64,000 bases of DNA from Phycisphaerales bacterium AB-hyl4 (GCA_041821185.1 JBGUBD010000002.1:124001-188000), one strand, 5' to 3'. Positions 25,354 through 36,473 are shown, counted from the first letter of the stretch. Made by a program: numbers and translations. The notes: generated by a model not told the origin, from the letters alone.

Positions 25354-27183
25354 GTGAGTGCCAGTGAACCAACGACTACGTCGTCGCAAGCGGCGGCGGA
25401 AGTGGACGCTTCCGTGCGTCCCGGGCATGATCCGGCTCAGCCGGATGTCGGCCGACCGCTGAGTCCGCGTCTGTCGCTGACTGATTTTCTTGAGCTCACC
25501 ACGCTTCAGGAAATTCAGGACAGCTTCGCGGCTGTCACGCGCATCAGCACGAGCATTCGTGATCCCGAAGGCACGCCGTTGACGCTGCCGACCAATGCCG
25601 AGACGCGTGCTCGCTCGGATCAGTGGCTTGATCATCTGCTCTCGCCGACGGAGGAAGAGGGTGACCGCTACAGCGCGCCGATCGTCGTGGCCGGTCAGGA
25701 GCTTGGCGCGATCTGTCTTGAGCCTGACGCCGTCGAAGCCAGCACCGGCGTGCCCGAAGCCCGCGCCCGCTTTGAGGCGATCGCCCGTCGGCTGAAGCTT
25801 GACGATGATCAGATCGCTGCGCTGGTGGACTCTGCGGAAGACAGTTTCTCGCCTGCCCGTGCCGCGAGCATCCAGTTTCTCTACCTCATGGCCAACGCGG
25901 TTGCCCGGCTGTGCTACGAGCAATACCAGGCGCAGCAGCGCATCGATGAGTTGTCCACGCTTTACAAAGTCAGCACACTGCTCTCGGCGCAGCGCGACGT
26001 GCAGCAGGTGCTCGAAATCGCCGCAAGTTCCATCGCCGAGGTTTTGCAGGCGAAGGCGGCGAGCGTTCGGCTTATCCGCAAGCACGAAGGCGCCAACGAA
26101 CTCGTCCCACGTGCGGTTTACAACCTCTCGGATGAGTACCTGAACAAGGGGCCGATTCGCGTCGACAAAAGCGAGCTATTCCAGCAGGCGATCGACGGCG
26201 AAGTGCCTTATGTCGAAGACATGGCCACCGATCCGCGCATCATCTATCCCGAAGATGCCCGCCGGGAGGGGCTGGTCTCAATGCTGTGCGCTGCGATGGT
26301 GCATCACGGTAAGCCGATCGGCCTGGTACAACTTTTCACTGACGAAAAACGGAAGTTCACCAACTTCGAAGTGCAACTGCTGCGTGCGATGGCGCAGATG
26401 CTTGGCACGGCGATCGAGAATGCGAAGCTCGATCAGGCGCGGATGGAAAACCAGCGCATGATGCGCCAACTCCACCTTGCTGCGGATGTGCAACGGCGGA
26501 TGTTGCCCGGCTCGATGCCGCATCTGCCGCCGTTCGACATCGCTGCGCGATACGTGCCCAGCTTCGAACTTGGCGGCGACTTCTACGATTTTATTGACCT
26601 CGACGGCCACCTTGGTGTCGCGGTCGGCGATGTGGTCGGCAAAGGCGTCGCCGCCAGCTTGCTCATGGCCAGCGTTCGCGCGAGCCTTCGAGCGTATGCG
26701 CAGGACGTGTACGACCTGGACGAAGTGATCGCGCGGGTGAACATCGCGCTTTGCCGTGACACGACCGACCGGGAGTTCGCGACGCTGTGGTACGGCGTGT
26801 TCGATCCGCGCACGCGTCGGTTGACCTATTCCAACGCCGGGCATGAGCCGACGCTTCTTCTGCGGCGGGGAAAGGTCCAGTATCTCGGTGCCGGCGGTAT
26901 GCTCGCAGGTGTGGACCCGGCGCAGGAATATGACAAGGGGCTGGTCGAACTCCAGGCCGGTGACGTGCTGCTGCTTTACAGTGATGGCCTTGTTGATGCG
27001 TTCAACTTCAAGGACGAGCGGTTCGGTCGCGATCGCATTGTGGATGCCTTACGCGAGGCGGCGGATCGGTCGGCGGGTGAAGTGCTCAATCACATTCTCT
27101 GGTGCATGCGCCGTTTTACCGGTATGCGCCGCAGCCTGGATGACACGACGCTGGTGGTGATCAAGGTCGGGCAGTCCGGCTGA
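25354..27183 (+). CDS. PocR-GAF-PP2C (SpoIIE/RsbU-type) serine phosphatase
   Basis: This 609-residue signalling protein has an N-terminal PocR-like sensory domain (about 45-190, LTDFLELTTLQEIQDSFAAV onwards), a GAF domain (about 215-350, STLYKVSTLLSAQRDV to MLGTAIENAKL), and a C-terminal SpoIIE-type PP2C phosphatase (about 385-605). Metal-binding residues include GGDFYDF at 407-413 and GDVVGKG at 425-431; the end has LYSDGLVDAFN and DDTTLVVIKV. Such proteins usually dephosphorylate anti-anti-sigma factors in partner-switching pathways. No partner kinase or STAS protein is nearby. It starts with GTG at 25354. No transmembrane segment is seen, so it is cytosolic. Confidence 0.85.
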   Translation: MSASEPTTTSSQAAAEVDASVRPGHDPAQPDVGRPLSPRLSLTDFLELTTLQEIQDSFAAVTRISTSIRDPEGTPLTLPTNAETRARSDQWLDHLLSPTEEEGDRYSAPIVVAGQELGAICLEPDAVEASTGVPEARARFEAIARRLKLDDDQIAALVDSAEDSFSPARAASIQFLYLMANAVARLCYEQYQAQQRIDELSTLYKVSTLLSAQRDVQQVLEIAASSIAEVLQAKAASVRLIRKHEGANELVPRAVYNLSDEYLNKGPIRVDKSELFQQAIDGEVPYVEDMATDPRIIYPEDARREGLVSMLCAAMVHHGKPIGLVQLFTDEKRKFTNFEVQLLRAMAQMLGTAIENAKLDQARMENQRMMRQLHLAADVQRRMLPGSMPHLPPFDIAARYVPSFELGGDFYDFIDLDGHLGVAVGDVVGKGVAASLLMASVRASLRAYAQDVYDLDEVIARVNIALCRDTTDREFATLWYGVFDPRTRRLTYSNAGHEPTLLLRRGKVQYLGAGGMLAGVDPAQEYDKGLVELQAGDVLLLYSDGLVDAFNFKDERFGRDRIVDALREAADRSAGEVLNHILWCMRRFTGMRRSLDDTTLVVIKVGQSG

Positions 27184-27216
27184 ACAGCCAGTAACCGATC
27201 ACGATGCAGCAGCGTG

Positions 27217-28368
27217 TCAGTACGCGTTGCGCTTGTTTAAGGAAATGGCGGCGAGGTCGACGTTCGCGAGGTGGTGGGCGATCCGCTGGGCGGTGTCGCC
27301 TTGGCCATAGGGATGCCGCAGTCGACGCAGGTCGAGTTGGCTTGCTTGTCGCAGCGCGGCAAGGACGTTGGCTTTGCCATAGTCGCAGTCGATCACATTG
27401 CCAGTGCGTTCGCGTCCGCTCTGGCGCGGGCCAATGTTGACGCAGGGGACTTTCAGCACAGCCGACTCGATTAACCCGGCTGAGGAGTTGCCGACGATGG
27501 CGATGCTGTGGTGCAGCTTGGCGAGGAATCCGCCGCGCGGCAGGTATCGCCAGTTGTGATAACGGCCCGCCTGTCCGCCGCGGGGCGTGCGGTTGGGGAT
27601 GCGTTCGTTGATGGCCTGCTGAATGCCGTCGCTGCCGGGGTCTGCGTTGGGGTCGAAGATGAGTACGTCGGTGTTGCCCGACTGCTCGCGGGCGAAGGCG
27701 TCCGCCGCGGCGAGCGTCTGTTTCATCCATCGTTTTTCTTCAGCGGTCGAACCGCCCACCGGGTGTTGCATGACGATCAGATGTTTGGGGTCGCGACGCA
27801 GTTTGCGTTGTTGTTGCAGCAGTTCATCCACTGCTGGCGAGCCGACACGCACGACATGTTCTGTCGATTCGCCCATGCGCAGCAATCGTCGTCGGCTGAG
27901 TGCGGTGGCAGGGTAATGCAGATGGGCAAGCTTTGAGATGGCGTGCCGCATTGCTTCGTCTGCGACGCCTTCCGCGCGATCGCCGCCGTGGATGTGGGCG
28001 ACATGAATCCCGCCGATGCTCGCCGCCGTCGCCGCGGCGAATGCTTCGACACGATCGCCGAGCACGAGCACCACGCTCGGCTGCACTTCGGCGAACGTGC
28101 GACCAAAGCCGGTCACACCTCGCCCGATCGCTGCGACGTCCGCCTCTCGTCCCGACTGGCCGCGCTGCTGCATGCTGACTTTCGCATCAATGCTCAGCCC
28201 CCAGTCGGCCTGCACGCTTCGCCACGTGCCAGTGGTCAGGTGCAGCCCCGCCACCACCACGCGCAGGCGCAGCTTCGCCTGTTGTTTGATTGCATGCATG
28301 ACTGGCGCCAGCAGCCCCAACTCGGCTCGCGTGCCCGTGACGACTGCAATGGTGCGCTGCCTTTTCAT
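27217..28368 (-). CDS. neuC: Hydrolysing UDP-N-acetylglucosamine 2-epimerase (NeuC family)
   Basis: The 383-residue protein belongs to the WecB/NeuC family. It starts IAVVTGTRAELGLLAPV and holds VLVLGDRVEAFAAATAA, HIHGGDRAEGVADEAMRHAISKLAHLH and VGNSSAGLIESA, which form the UDP-sugar site. GTRAEL rather than GTRPE favours the hydrolysing NeuC type, which releases ManNAc-like sugars for sialic acid or legionaminic acid synthesis. It follows the CMP-sugar synthetase gene after 29 bases. No neuB is in the window. Confidence 0.85.
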   Translation of the reverse strand: MKRQRTIAVVTGTRAELGLLAPVMHAIKQQAKLRLRVVVAGLHLTTGTWRSVQADWGLSIDAKVSMQQRGQSGREADVAAIGRGVTGFGRTFAEVQPSVVLVLGDRVEAFAAATAASIGGIHVAHIHGGDRAEGVADEAMRHAISKLAHLHYPATALSRRRLLRMGESTEHVVRVGSPAVDELLQQQRKLRRDPKHLIVMQHPVGGSTAEEKRWMKQTLAAADAFAREQSGNTDVLIFDPNADPGSDGIQQAINERIPNRTPRGGQAGRYHNWRYLPRGGFLAKLHHSIAIVGNSSAGLIESAVLKVPCVNIGPRQSGRERTGNVIDCDYGKANVLAALRQASQLDLRRLRHPYGQGDTAQRIAHHLANVDLAAISLNKRNAY

Positions 28369-28397
28369 GTGTATTCAAGCCGTCGAGGTCAACAGCG

Positions 28398-29117
28398 TCA
28401 CGCCGTGGGCGTCCAGCCTTCCCTAAGCACGATCTCGGCCAGTTTGCGATCCAGTTCGCTGTCCACGTCGATGACTTCGCCCGCCTGTGTGACGATTGCT
28501 CTTCGGTCGTTGCCGAGGAAAGCGTGCGGCTGACCTTCCACGACATTGAACAGACTCGCTCGTGTCACCGCAATCACACCGCCATCGAGCATGTACACCG
28601 GCGGGAGATCCTGTCGGCGGTAGACGATGTTGTCCTGGTATTGTTCGAGGCGATCGCCCGTGTTGCCGGCGAGCTTTTTCATCCAGTACGGATGCATTTT
28701 GTCAACGGGACAGATGCTTTGCACAGAGTCGCAGCCGGTTTCGTGCAGTTTCGCCACCGCGCGGTCGGTCAGGTTGACGGGGCGGACGGGTACGTTGCCG
28801 TAGAGGATCACGACGTTGTCATATGGCGCGCCGCGTTCGGCCTCGACGATTTCGAGCGCGTGTCGGGCTGCGGCGTCGACCGTTGCGGCGTCGGCCGCCA
28901 GCGTTTCGGGGCGATCGATGACGTGCAGTGCGTGCTCTTGGGCGATCTGCTTATACGTCGGCGTGTCGGTCGAGAGCACGGTGTGTCTCAACGATCGCGA
29001 GCGCATGGCGTGCTCGATCGTCCAGACGAGCATCGGCCGATCGGCGACGAGCAGACCGTTTTTGTCGGGGAGGCCTTTGCTGCCGCCGCGTGCGAGAATG
29101 ATGCCCAATGTGGTCAA
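28398..29117 (-). CDS. CMP-nonulosonate cytidylyltransferase (NeuA-like)
   Basis: The protein resembles acylneuraminate cytidylyltransferases: LGIILARGGSKGLPDKNG is the CTP-binding start, with STDTPTYKQIA, YGNVPVRPVNLTDRAV and YMLDGGVIAVTR following. It would activate a sialic-acid-like sugar with CTP. KDO cytidylyltransferase is a less likely alternative because of the NeuC partner. A TTG at 29117 is chosen (239 residues) since GGAG lies eight bases upstream; an in-frame TTG at 29147 would add ten residues. It is first in a two-gene operon with neuC. Confidence 0.8.
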   Translation of the reverse strand: MTTLGIILARGGSKGLPDKNGLLVADRPMLVWTIEHAMRSRSLRHTVLSTDTPTYKQIAQEHALHVIDRPETLAADAATVDAAARHALEIVEAERGAPYDNVVILYGNVPVRPVNLTDRAVAKLHETGCDSVQSICPVDKMHPYWMKKLAGNTGDRLEQYQDNIVYRRQDLPPVYMLDGGVIAVTRASLFNVVEGQPHAFLGNDRRAIVTQAGEVIDVDSELDRKLAEIVLREGWTPTA

Positions 29118-29207
29118 TGTGTTCGCTCCGTCTGGTCGGCGGATCAATTGCTGGCCGTAGAGAATACCAGCCCTGCGTGAGCGCCGCCGACGAAATGCGA
29201 GCGATCA

Positions 29208-30923
29208 TCAAAACAGGCTGTAGCGCTGCGCCAGCGGCAGTCGCTTGGCGGGCTCGCAGGTGAGTCGTTCGCCGTCGGCGGTGACTTCGTAGGTTTCGGG
29301 GTCGACCGTGATCTTCGGCAGTGCGTCGTTGAGCTTCATATCACGCTTGGTTGCAGTGCGGCAGCCGTGCACCGGCAGGATGTGTTTTTCCAGCCCATAG
29401 CCCGCCGCCGCGTTGCTTGCGGCGCATGCCTGGCTGACGAATGCGATCGAGGTGGGGCCGGTCGCTTTGCCGTAGCTGCCGAACATCGGCCGCATGAACA
29501 CCGGCTGCGGTGTGGGGATTGACGCGTTGGGATCGCCCATCTGCGACCAGGCGATGACGCCACCTTTGATGACCTGCTCCGGCTTGATGCCGAAGTAGCC
29601 GGGCTTCCATAACACGAGGTCTGCGAGCTTGCCGACTTCGATCGAGCCGATGTGCTTCGACATGCCGTGGGCGATCGCAGGGTTGATCGTGTACTTGGCG
29701 ACGTAGCGTTTAATGCGCTCGTTGTCGTTATCACCTTGTTCGCTGCTGAGTCGGCCGCGCTGCTGGCGCATCTTGTCGGCGGTCTGCCAGGTGCGCGTGA
29801 TCAGTTCGCCGACTCGCCCCATCGCCTGCGAGTCGCTGCCCATGATGCTGATCGCGCCCAGGTCATGCAGGATGTCCTCCGCAGCGATGGTCTCGCCACG
29901 GATACGACTTTCCGCGAACGCGACGTCCTCGGGCAGGTTCTTGTCAAGGTGATGGCAGACCATGAGCATGTCCAGATGCTCGTCGATCGTGTTCACGGTG
30001 TAGGGCCGAGTCGGATTGGTCGAGCTTGGGAGAATGTTGGCTTCGCCACAGACGCGGATGATGTCGGGCGCGTGGCCGCCGCCTGCGCCCTCGCTGTGGT
30101 AGGTGTGGATGGTACGGCCCTTCATCGCGGCGATGGAGGTTTCGACGAAGCCGGACTCGTTGAGCGTGTCGGTGTGGATGGCGACCTGGACGTCGTGGTC
30201 TTCCGCGACGCTGAGGCAGCAGTCGATGGCCGCGGGGGTGGTACCCCAGTCTTCGTGAAGTTTGAAACCGATCGCGCCGGCTTCGAGTTGGCTGGCCAGG
30301 CCCTGAGGGGTGGCGGTGTTGCCCTTGCCGAGGAAGCCGAAGTTTAATGGCAGCGCGTCGGTGGCCTGGAGCATCATGCGGATGTGGTTTGCGCCGGGGG
30401 TGCAGGTGGTGGCGCAGGTGCCGGTGGCCGGGCCGGTGCCGCCACCGACGAAGGTGGTGACGCCTGAGGCGATGGCTTCGTCGGCTTGTTGGGGGCAGAT
30501 GTAGTGGATGTGGCTGTCGAAGCCGCCGGCGGTGAGGATGAGACCTTCGCCGGCGATGGCTTCGGTGGTGACGCCGACGATCATATTTTCGTCGACGCCT
30601 TGCATGACGTCAGGGTTGCCGGCTTTGCCGATGCCGGCGATGCGGCCGTGCTTGATGCCGACGTCGGCCTTGTAGATGCCGGTGTAGTCGACGATGAGGG
30701 CGTTGGTGATCACGCAGTCGAGGGCCTTGTCATCATCGACGCCGGCGGCTTGGCCCATGCCTTCGCGAAGCACTTTGCCGCCGCCGAACTTGCATTCGTC
30801 GCCATAGGCGGTGTGATCGCGCTCGACTTCGAGGGTGAGGCTGGTGTCGGCAAGGCGGAGTTTGTCGCCGGTGGTCGGGCCGAACATTTCGGCATAGGCG
30901 TGTCGTGGCATTCGGTGTGGCAT
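29208..30923 (-). CDS. ureC: Urease alpha subunit
   Basis: UreC is the catalytic dinickel subunit that hydrolyses urea to ammonia and carbamate. The 571-residue length is standard. Metal ligands are H138 and H140 (FDSHIH), the lysine to be carbamylated K221 (GFKLHEDWG), H250 and H276. The catalytic mobile-flap region CHHLDK lies at 323-328. GGAG precedes the start. It lies 40 bases after ureAB. All key residues are present, so an active enzyme is expected if accessory proteins suffice. Confidence 0.97.
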   Translation of the reverse strand: MPHRMPRHAYAEMFGPTTGDKLRLADTSLTLEVERDHTAYGDECKFGGGKVLREGMGQAAGVDDDKALDCVITNALIVDYTGIYKADVGIKHGRIAGIGKAGNPDVMQGVDENMIVGVTTEAIAGEGLILTAGGFDSHIHYICPQQADEAIASGVTTFVGGGTGPATGTCATTCTPGANHIRMMLQATDALPLNFGFLGKGNTATPQGLASQLEAGAIGFKLHEDWGTTPAAIDCCLSVAEDHDVQVAIHTDTLNESGFVETSIAAMKGRTIHTYHSEGAGGGHAPDIIRVCGEANILPSSTNPTRPYTVNTIDEHLDMLMVCHHLDKNLPEDVAFAESRIRGETIAAEDILHDLGAISIMGSDSQAMGRVGELITRTWQTADKMRQQRGRLSSEQGDNDNERIKRYVAKYTINPAIAHGMSKHIGSIEVGKLADLVLWKPGYFGIKPEQVIKGGVIAWSQMGDPNASIPTPQPVFMRPMFGSYGKATGPTSIAFVSQACAASNAAAGYGLEKHILPVHGCRTATKRDMKLNDALPKITVDPETYEVTADGERLTCEPAKRLPLAQRYSLF

Positions 30924-30963
30924 ATAAGTGACTCCGTGAGGCAGTGCGAGAAGGCGGTGTCAA

Positions 30964-31737
30964 CTACTGCTGTTGTTGCTGCTGTTGTTGTTGGCGTTGG
31001 AGCATGGCGCCGCGGTTGATGTCGTTGACCTGTCCGGTGGCGAAATTGTTGCCGCCCTGGATGATGCGGCGGCCGGCGATGTCGACGAGGGTGACGGTTT
31101 TTGTGTCGCCTGGCTCGAAACGGACAGCGGTGCCGGCGGGGATGTCGAGACGCTTGCCGTAGGCGGCGGCGCGGTCGAATTTCAGTGCGGCGTTCGTCTC
31201 AACAAAGTGGTAGTGACTGCCGACCTGCACGGGGCGGTCGCCGAGGTTGGTTACTTCAATCTCGATGGCGTTGCGGTTCTCGTTAAGAACGATATCGCCA
31301 TCGCCGGGGGTGACCTTGCCGGGAATGAACTGATCTGGGGAGAGTGACTCGTCAGCTTGATCCACATCGAAAGCGGCAAGGTCGGGTGTGGGCAGAAAGC
31401 TGCCATAGAGAGCGAGGCGGAGGTCGCCGTCTTCGCGAGCGATGGGCTGGTGGACGGTGACGAGTTTCGTACCGTCGGGGAACGTGCCTTCGACCTGCAC
31501 TTCGCTGACGAGTTCGGGAATGCCGGGCATGACCTGACGTCGGCCGAGCAGTTGTCGACCGACGTCCATAAGCTCGGCGACTGACTTACCGTCGCGGATG
31601 AACTCGAGCACTTGCGTGGCGATGAGCGCGGTGGCTTCGGGGGCATTGAGGCGGACGCCGCGGGCGAGGCGTTTTTGTGCGAGGAAGCCTGCGTTGTGGA
31701 GCATGAGCTTTTCGATTTCACGCGGACTCAGGTGCAT
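30964..31737 (-). CDS. ureAB: Fused urease gamma-beta subunit with poly-Gln tail
   Basis: Residues 1-100 match the gamma subunit ([39 protein letters not shown]). Residues about 125-240 match the beta subunit ([40 protein letters not shown]). The genes are fused as in Helicobacter UreA. The C-terminus is unusual: nine consecutive glutamines coded by mixed CAA/CAG codons end the protein at 249-257. Mixed codons make recent slippage less likely. It follows ureD after 61 bases and precedes ureC. Confidence 0.95.
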   Translation of the reverse strand: MHLSPREIEKLMLHNAGFLAQKRLARGVRLNAPEATALIATQVLEFIRDGKSVAELMDVGRQLLGRRQVMPGIPELVSEVQVEGTFPDGTKLVTVHQPIAREDGDLRLALYGSFLPTPDLAAFDVDQADESLSPDQFIPGKVTPGDGDIVLNENRNAIEIEVTNLGDRPVQVGSHYHFVETNAALKFDRAAAYGKRLDIPAGTAVRFEPGDTKTVTLVDIAGRRIIQGGNNFATGQVNDINRGAMLQRQQQQQQQQQ

Positions 31738-31763
31738 GGGTGGGCTCCGGGAGAGGAGGGATG

Positions 31764-31785
31764 CAGAGCAGTTTAAACTGCACTG
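31764..31785. repeat. 22-bp palindrome (family A variant)
   Basis: CAGAGCAGTTT and AAACTGCACTG form a 22-base palindrome with one mismatch, in the 61-base gap between ureD and ureAB. The outer bases (CAG.GCA / TGCACTG) match family A at 19650 and 54708 while the core is GTTTAAAC rather than CCTTAAGG. Confidence 0.6.
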
Positions 31786-31798
31786 TCTTTGGGGGCGA

Positions 31799-32674
31799 CT
31801 ACCATTTTCGACGCCAGGGATCGTCGTTGAGCAGGTCGGTTAAGGGAGCGAGGCGCTGGCGAAGGCGGCGTTGGACGGCTTCGGTCGTGGTGGCGAGCAG
31901 CCGCCAGACGACGCCGCTTTTGATGGGGCTCGCGGCTTCGAGCAGCGTATCGCTTTGCATCGGCTCGGCGTCCACGGCGTCGCGCAATCGTTCGGCGATG
32001 GTGGCGAGCATCGGGCCGATGAGCGCGACGGTCGCGGTGCACTCGTGTTTGCCGAGTCGGAACGGCGCGTCGATCGGGCCGTCGGCGGGATCGAGCAGCA
32101 GCGCGTCGGCGAGGAGATGCTCACCGTCGACGTAGACATCATTGCGACTGAGGTATCGGGTGAAGGCCCAGCGTTCGCCGCGCTGGTGTCGGCCGCTGGT
32201 CAGCCAGTCGACGAGCAGCAGGTTACCGCGCGGCGCGAGGTCAAAACGCTGGGTCTGCTCATAGCTTGCATCGGCGAAGCATGTCAGCGGATCGGGCGCG
32301 AGTATAAGCAGAGCGTCGTCGGCCACGCTCGCGTGCAAACGCTGACGGGCGGGGCGGTCGATGGTGTTGCGGTACACCTTGGTGGAGGCCTGTGTACTGG
32401 CGAAGCAGGTTGTGTTGGGATGCAGGGTCATTTGCAGGTCGATCTGATCGCCTCCGACGAGGCCGCCGCCATAGCTGCCGACGAAGACGCTGGCGTAGTT
32501 GCGTCCGCTGCGTGGTGCGATGAGTTTGAGCGGTGTGCACGCGCGCTGCCGTGTGATGGTGGGTTGTCCGCGTACGTTTTCGACAATGAACTCACCGTGG
32601 CCTGGGGCGGGAGGGCGAGCGGCTTCATCGCGAACGCTGGCAGGCGAGGCGGGGTTGGCGGCGATTACACCCAC
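31799..32674 (-). CDS. ureD: Urease accessory protein UreD
   Basis: UreD acts with UreF and UreG to load nickel into the apo-urease. The 291-residue product has [41 protein letters not shown] and [20 protein letters not shown], all typical of UreD. The start is placed at the GTG at 32674, overlapping the hupE end by ten bases; in-frame sequence further upstream is hupE read in another frame. This tight overlap means coupled translation. Confidence 0.9.
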   Translation of the reverse strand: MGVIAANPASPASVRDEAARPPAPGHGEFIVENVRGQPTITRQRACTPLKLIAPRSGRNYASVFVGSYGGGLVGGDQIDLQMTLHPNTTCFASTQASTKVYRNTIDRPARQRLHASVADDALLILAPDPLTCFADASYEQTQRFDLAPRGNLLLVDWLTSGRHQRGERWAFTRYLSRNDVYVDGEHLLADALLLDPADGPIDAPFRLGKHECTATVALIGPMLATIAERLRDAVDAEPMQSDTLLEAASPIKSGVVWRLLATTTEAVQRRLRQRLAPLTDLLNDDPWRRKW

Positions 32675-33303
32675 GCGGTAGCCACCAGTACGAGGCCGAC
32701 CGTGGCGATGCCGCCGCCGCACGCGCGGACGAGCATGGCCTGTCCGCGTGTCTGGAGCAGTTGGCCGACGCCAAGCCCTGCGAAGCACAGAGCTGCACTG
32801 GCGAGGGCGAAGCCGATGCCGAAGGCGGCGAGTGACGCGCCGGTGGTCATTTCGCTGACGTGTGCGTAGCCGTGGAATATGGCGAACAGGCCGGCGACGG
32901 CCGCACCGCCGACGAGCGGGAGTTTGCATGCGGCCGCGACGAGCAGACCGAGGATGAGCACGGATGCGAGGATGCCGCCTTCGACGGCGACCAGCGGCAG
33001 GCCGAGCGTTGCGCCGAGGCCGCCGACGATCATGAGGGCAACGAACGCGGCGGGCATGGCCCAGGTGTGTCGTCCGCCGATCTGACTTGCCCAAAGGCCG
33101 ATGGCGAGCATGGCGAGTACGTGGTCGAGGCCGGTGATCGGGTGTAGCAGGCCGTGGACGAAAGCGTTTTCGCCATGGATGTGTGGTTTGTGATGCGGAT
33201 GAGCCCACGCGACGCCGACGGGGGCGAGCGTGGCGGCGGCGCCGACAGCGAGCAGGGCGATGCGGAGCAGGGGGCGTGTGAGGATGAGCGATGGACGGAT
33301 CAT
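32665..33303 (-). CDS. HupE/UreJ-family protein, probable nickel permease
   Basis: The 212-residue protein has a signal peptide (hydrophobic 5-33, cleavage near AWA at 32-34), then a His-rich stretch HPHHKPHIHGEN and HPITGLDHVLAMLAIG at 54-69, the HupE/UreJ signature. Five or six membrane helices follow. HupE/UreJ proteins import nickel or cobalt for hydrogenase or urease, and this one heads the urease operon. The start at 33303 has AAGGAA upstream. Confidence 0.9.
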   Translation of the reverse strand: MIRPSLILTRPLLRIALLAVGAAATLAPVGVAWAHPHHKPHIHGENAFVHGLLHPITGLDHVLAMLAIGLWASQIGGRHTWAMPAAFVALMIVGGLGATLGLPLVAVEGGILASVLILGLLVAAACKLPLVGGAAVAGLFAIFHGYAHVSEMTTGASLAAFGIGFALASAALCFAGLGVGQLLQTRGQAMLVRACGGGIATVGLVLVATAWV

Positions 33304-33641
33304 GTCTGTTCCTTGGGTGGCGTGCGGGACGACGCTGGTATGCCCGTTACGTGTTGAGTCGCCTGGCCATGGGGCCATGAAGATCATACGAGCAGGAGCG
33401 CGAAGTTTGAAGCTTATTTGCGTTCTCGTCATTGCGATTCAATCGCCTTGATGTGGCTCGGGACCAAGGCGTGTTGAGTGTAACGCAACTGCGATGCCGG
33501 AAGGCATGAAGGCCGACCATCGCGATCTATGTGCTTATTCGCTATGCAGGCCATCTTTTGTGCATGTTTTTTGTGCAGGCCGAGCTGGACGGCAGAGCGA
33601 TTGTCGAAGCTCAACGGGCATGAAGTAGGGAGGCATCTTTT
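33304..33641. other. Divergent intergenic region of the urease locus
   Basis: No gene is seen in these 338 bases. It should hold promoters for both arms. Two direct repeats TTTTGTGCA (33556-33564, 33569-33577) are flanked by two copies of GCAGGCC (33546-33552, 33575-33581), a possible regulator site about 65-95 bases upstream of ureF. Confidence 0.45.
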
Positions 33642-34400
33642 TTGCATATTCGTTTCGGCAGTGGATGCGTTAAAGTGATCTGTGTGAATTCGAACAGCCC
33701 TTCGCAGACGACTGCTTTGCCAACGCTCGGCTTTGCCGACGAGTGGTTGATGTGGCAGCTCGCCGACTCGGCGTTTCCGACTGGCGGGTTTGCTCACTCC
33801 GGTGGTTTGGAGGCGGCGGTGCAGACGGGGGCAGTGCCGGATGTGGCGGCGCTGGAAGCGTTTTGCCGCGTGAGTCTGACGCAGCTTGCTCGGCAGAGCC
33901 TGCCGTTGCTGCGGGCGGTGCATGCCGAGCCGGAGCGGTTACCGACGGTGGACCGTCAGTGTGAAGCGATGTTGAGCAACCATGTTGCCAACCGCGCCAG
34001 CCGATCGCAGGGGCGCGCGCTGCTGTTGGCGGCGGAGCGGGCCTTCGCCCACGGTCGGCCGGCGGTGGGACGCTTGCGCGACCGGGTTCGCCAGGAGCGG
34101 CTGCCGGGGCATCTCGCGCCGCTGTTCGGCGCGGTGGCGGCGGCGATGGGGCTTGATGGTGAGGCGTCGGCTCGACTATTTACTTTCACCGCAACGCGTG
34201 ATCTGATTTCCGCGGCGGTGCGTTTGAACGTGGTCGGACCATTGCAAGCCCAGGCATTGCAACATGCGCTCGGCGAAGCAGCCGCGGCCGCGATTGCGCA
34301 TGCTCCCGTTGACGCGATGGAAGCGGCAAGCGCTGCGCCCGTGCTGGAACTGCTTCAGGCACGGCAAGATCGACTCTACTCGCGATTATTTCATAGCTGA
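33642..34400 (+). CDS. ureF: Urease accessory protein UreF
   Basis: UreF is a helical scaffold linking UreD-urease to the GTPase UreG. The signature [20 protein letters not shown] begins about residue 38, and [15 protein letters not shown] and [23 protein letters not shown] follow. Start uncertain: TTG at 33642 has GGGAGG eight bases upstream; GTGs at 33675 and 33684 are also in frame. It opens the rightward arm with ureG 26 bases on. Confidence 0.9.
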   Translation: MHIRFGSGCVKVICVNSNSPSQTTALPTLGFADEWLMWQLADSAFPTGGFAHSGGLEAAVQTGAVPDVAALEAFCRVSLTQLARQSLPLLRAVHAEPERLPTVDRQCEAMLSNHVANRASRSQGRALLLAAERAFAHGRPAVGRLRDRVRQERLPGHLAPLFGAVAAAMGLDGEASARLFTFTATRDLISAAVRLNVVGPLQAQALQHALGEAAAAAIAHAPVDAMEAASAAPVLELLQARQDRLYSRLFHS

Positions 34401-34426
34401 CACTTTTAACAAGGACGCAAGCAACC

Positions 34427-35125
34427 ATGCATCGCCATTACGACGACGGACCGGGCCAGTACCACCATCGTGAGAATCGACTGAACCGCCGCGACTATAC
34501 GGATCGTGCGTTCACCGTCGGCATCGGTGGGCCGGTGGGCAGCGGGAAGACGGCACTTGTGCTGGCGATGTGCAAGGCGCTTCGCGAGCGGATGTCGCTG
34601 GCGGTCGTGACGAACGACATTTTTACGAAGGAAGACGCGGAGTTTCTCACGCGCCACGAAGCATTGCCGAGCGAGCGTATCGTGCCGATCGAAACCGGCG
34701 GCTGCCCGCACGCAGCCATTCGCGAAGATGTGTCCGCCAACCTGTTGGCGTTGGAGCAGTTGACCGAGCAGTTTTCGCCCGAGATGTTGCTGCTGGAGTC
34801 CGGTGGTGACAATCTCGCTGCGAACTTCAGCCGGGAGTTGGCGGACTATACGATCTACGTGATTGACGTGTCCGGCGGCGACAAGGTGCCCCGAAAGGGC
34901 GGCCCGGGCATTACGCAGTCAGACCTGCTTGTGATCAACAAGACAGATCTGGCCGAGGCGGTGGGGGCGGATCTGGATGTGATGGACCGCGATGCGAAGA
35001 AGATGCGTGGCGATGGGCCGACTGTCTTCGCGCAAGTCAAGGGCGACGTCGGTGTCGATGCGATCGTCGAGCATGTTCTGCATGCACGCGGACATGCGTT
35101 GGAGGCGACGACGTCGTCGGCGTGA
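34427..35125 (+). CDS. ureG: Urease accessory GTPase UreG
   Basis: UreG is a SIMIBI GTPase that delivers nickel. The 232-residue product has [13 protein letters not shown] (P-loop 35-42), [11 protein letters not shown] with the nickel-binding Cys-Pro-His, the [12 protein letters not shown] motif and NKTDLA. The first 16 residues hold four histidines (H2, H4, H13, H14). That is a common extended form and could bind metal, which matters because ureE is absent from the locus. Starts 26 bases after ureF. Confidence 0.97.
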   Translation: MHRHYDDGPGQYHHRENRLNRRDYTDRAFTVGIGGPVGSGKTALVLAMCKALRERMSLAVVTNDIFTKEDAEFLTRHEALPSERIVPIETGGCPHAAIREDVSANLLALEQLTEQFSPEMLLLESGGDNLAANFSRELADYTIYVIDVSGGDKVPRKGGPGITQSDLLVINKTDLAEAVGADLDVMDRDAKKMRGDGPTVFAQVKGDVGVDAIVEHVLHARGHALEATTSSA

Positions 35126-35184
35126 CCGGCGTCGTTTTAGCGGCGCGCGATCGCGAGTGATGAATGTGTACGCCTGATACACAA

Positions 35185-35212
35185 CAACGCCCCGGCGTTT
35201 GCCGGGGCGTTG
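35185..35212. terminator. Bidirectional terminator between ureG and gap
   Basis: Arms CAACGCCCCGGC (35185-35196) and GCCGGGGCGTTG (35201-35212) pair perfectly around GTTT. It separates two convergent genes and can serve both. Confidence 0.8.
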
Positions 35213-35273
35213 CGTAGTTGCGTATGCATAGTTGGGTCGGCAGTCCGTGTGGTTGTGGACCGCGCTGCCGGGC

Positions 35274-36302
<1,029 letters not shown>

Positions 36303-36473
36303 TCACTCTCCATCCCTAAACAGGTTGAGTTGGGGGAAATAGTTGTCCGGAGGGTTGTCAGCCGGGGTAGATCCCGATTAACGCCAAGGTAGGTACTTCA
36401 CTTGCCCCGTGCAAGTTGGCCCCGACGGCCGACCGGCAGGTTGCACGACAACGCGACCTTGATGTCGCACCTC

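Noticed and set aside
32675..33208. In-frame N-terminal extension of ureD
   Set aside because: It is hupE read in another frame; UreD homology begins near the GTG at 32674.
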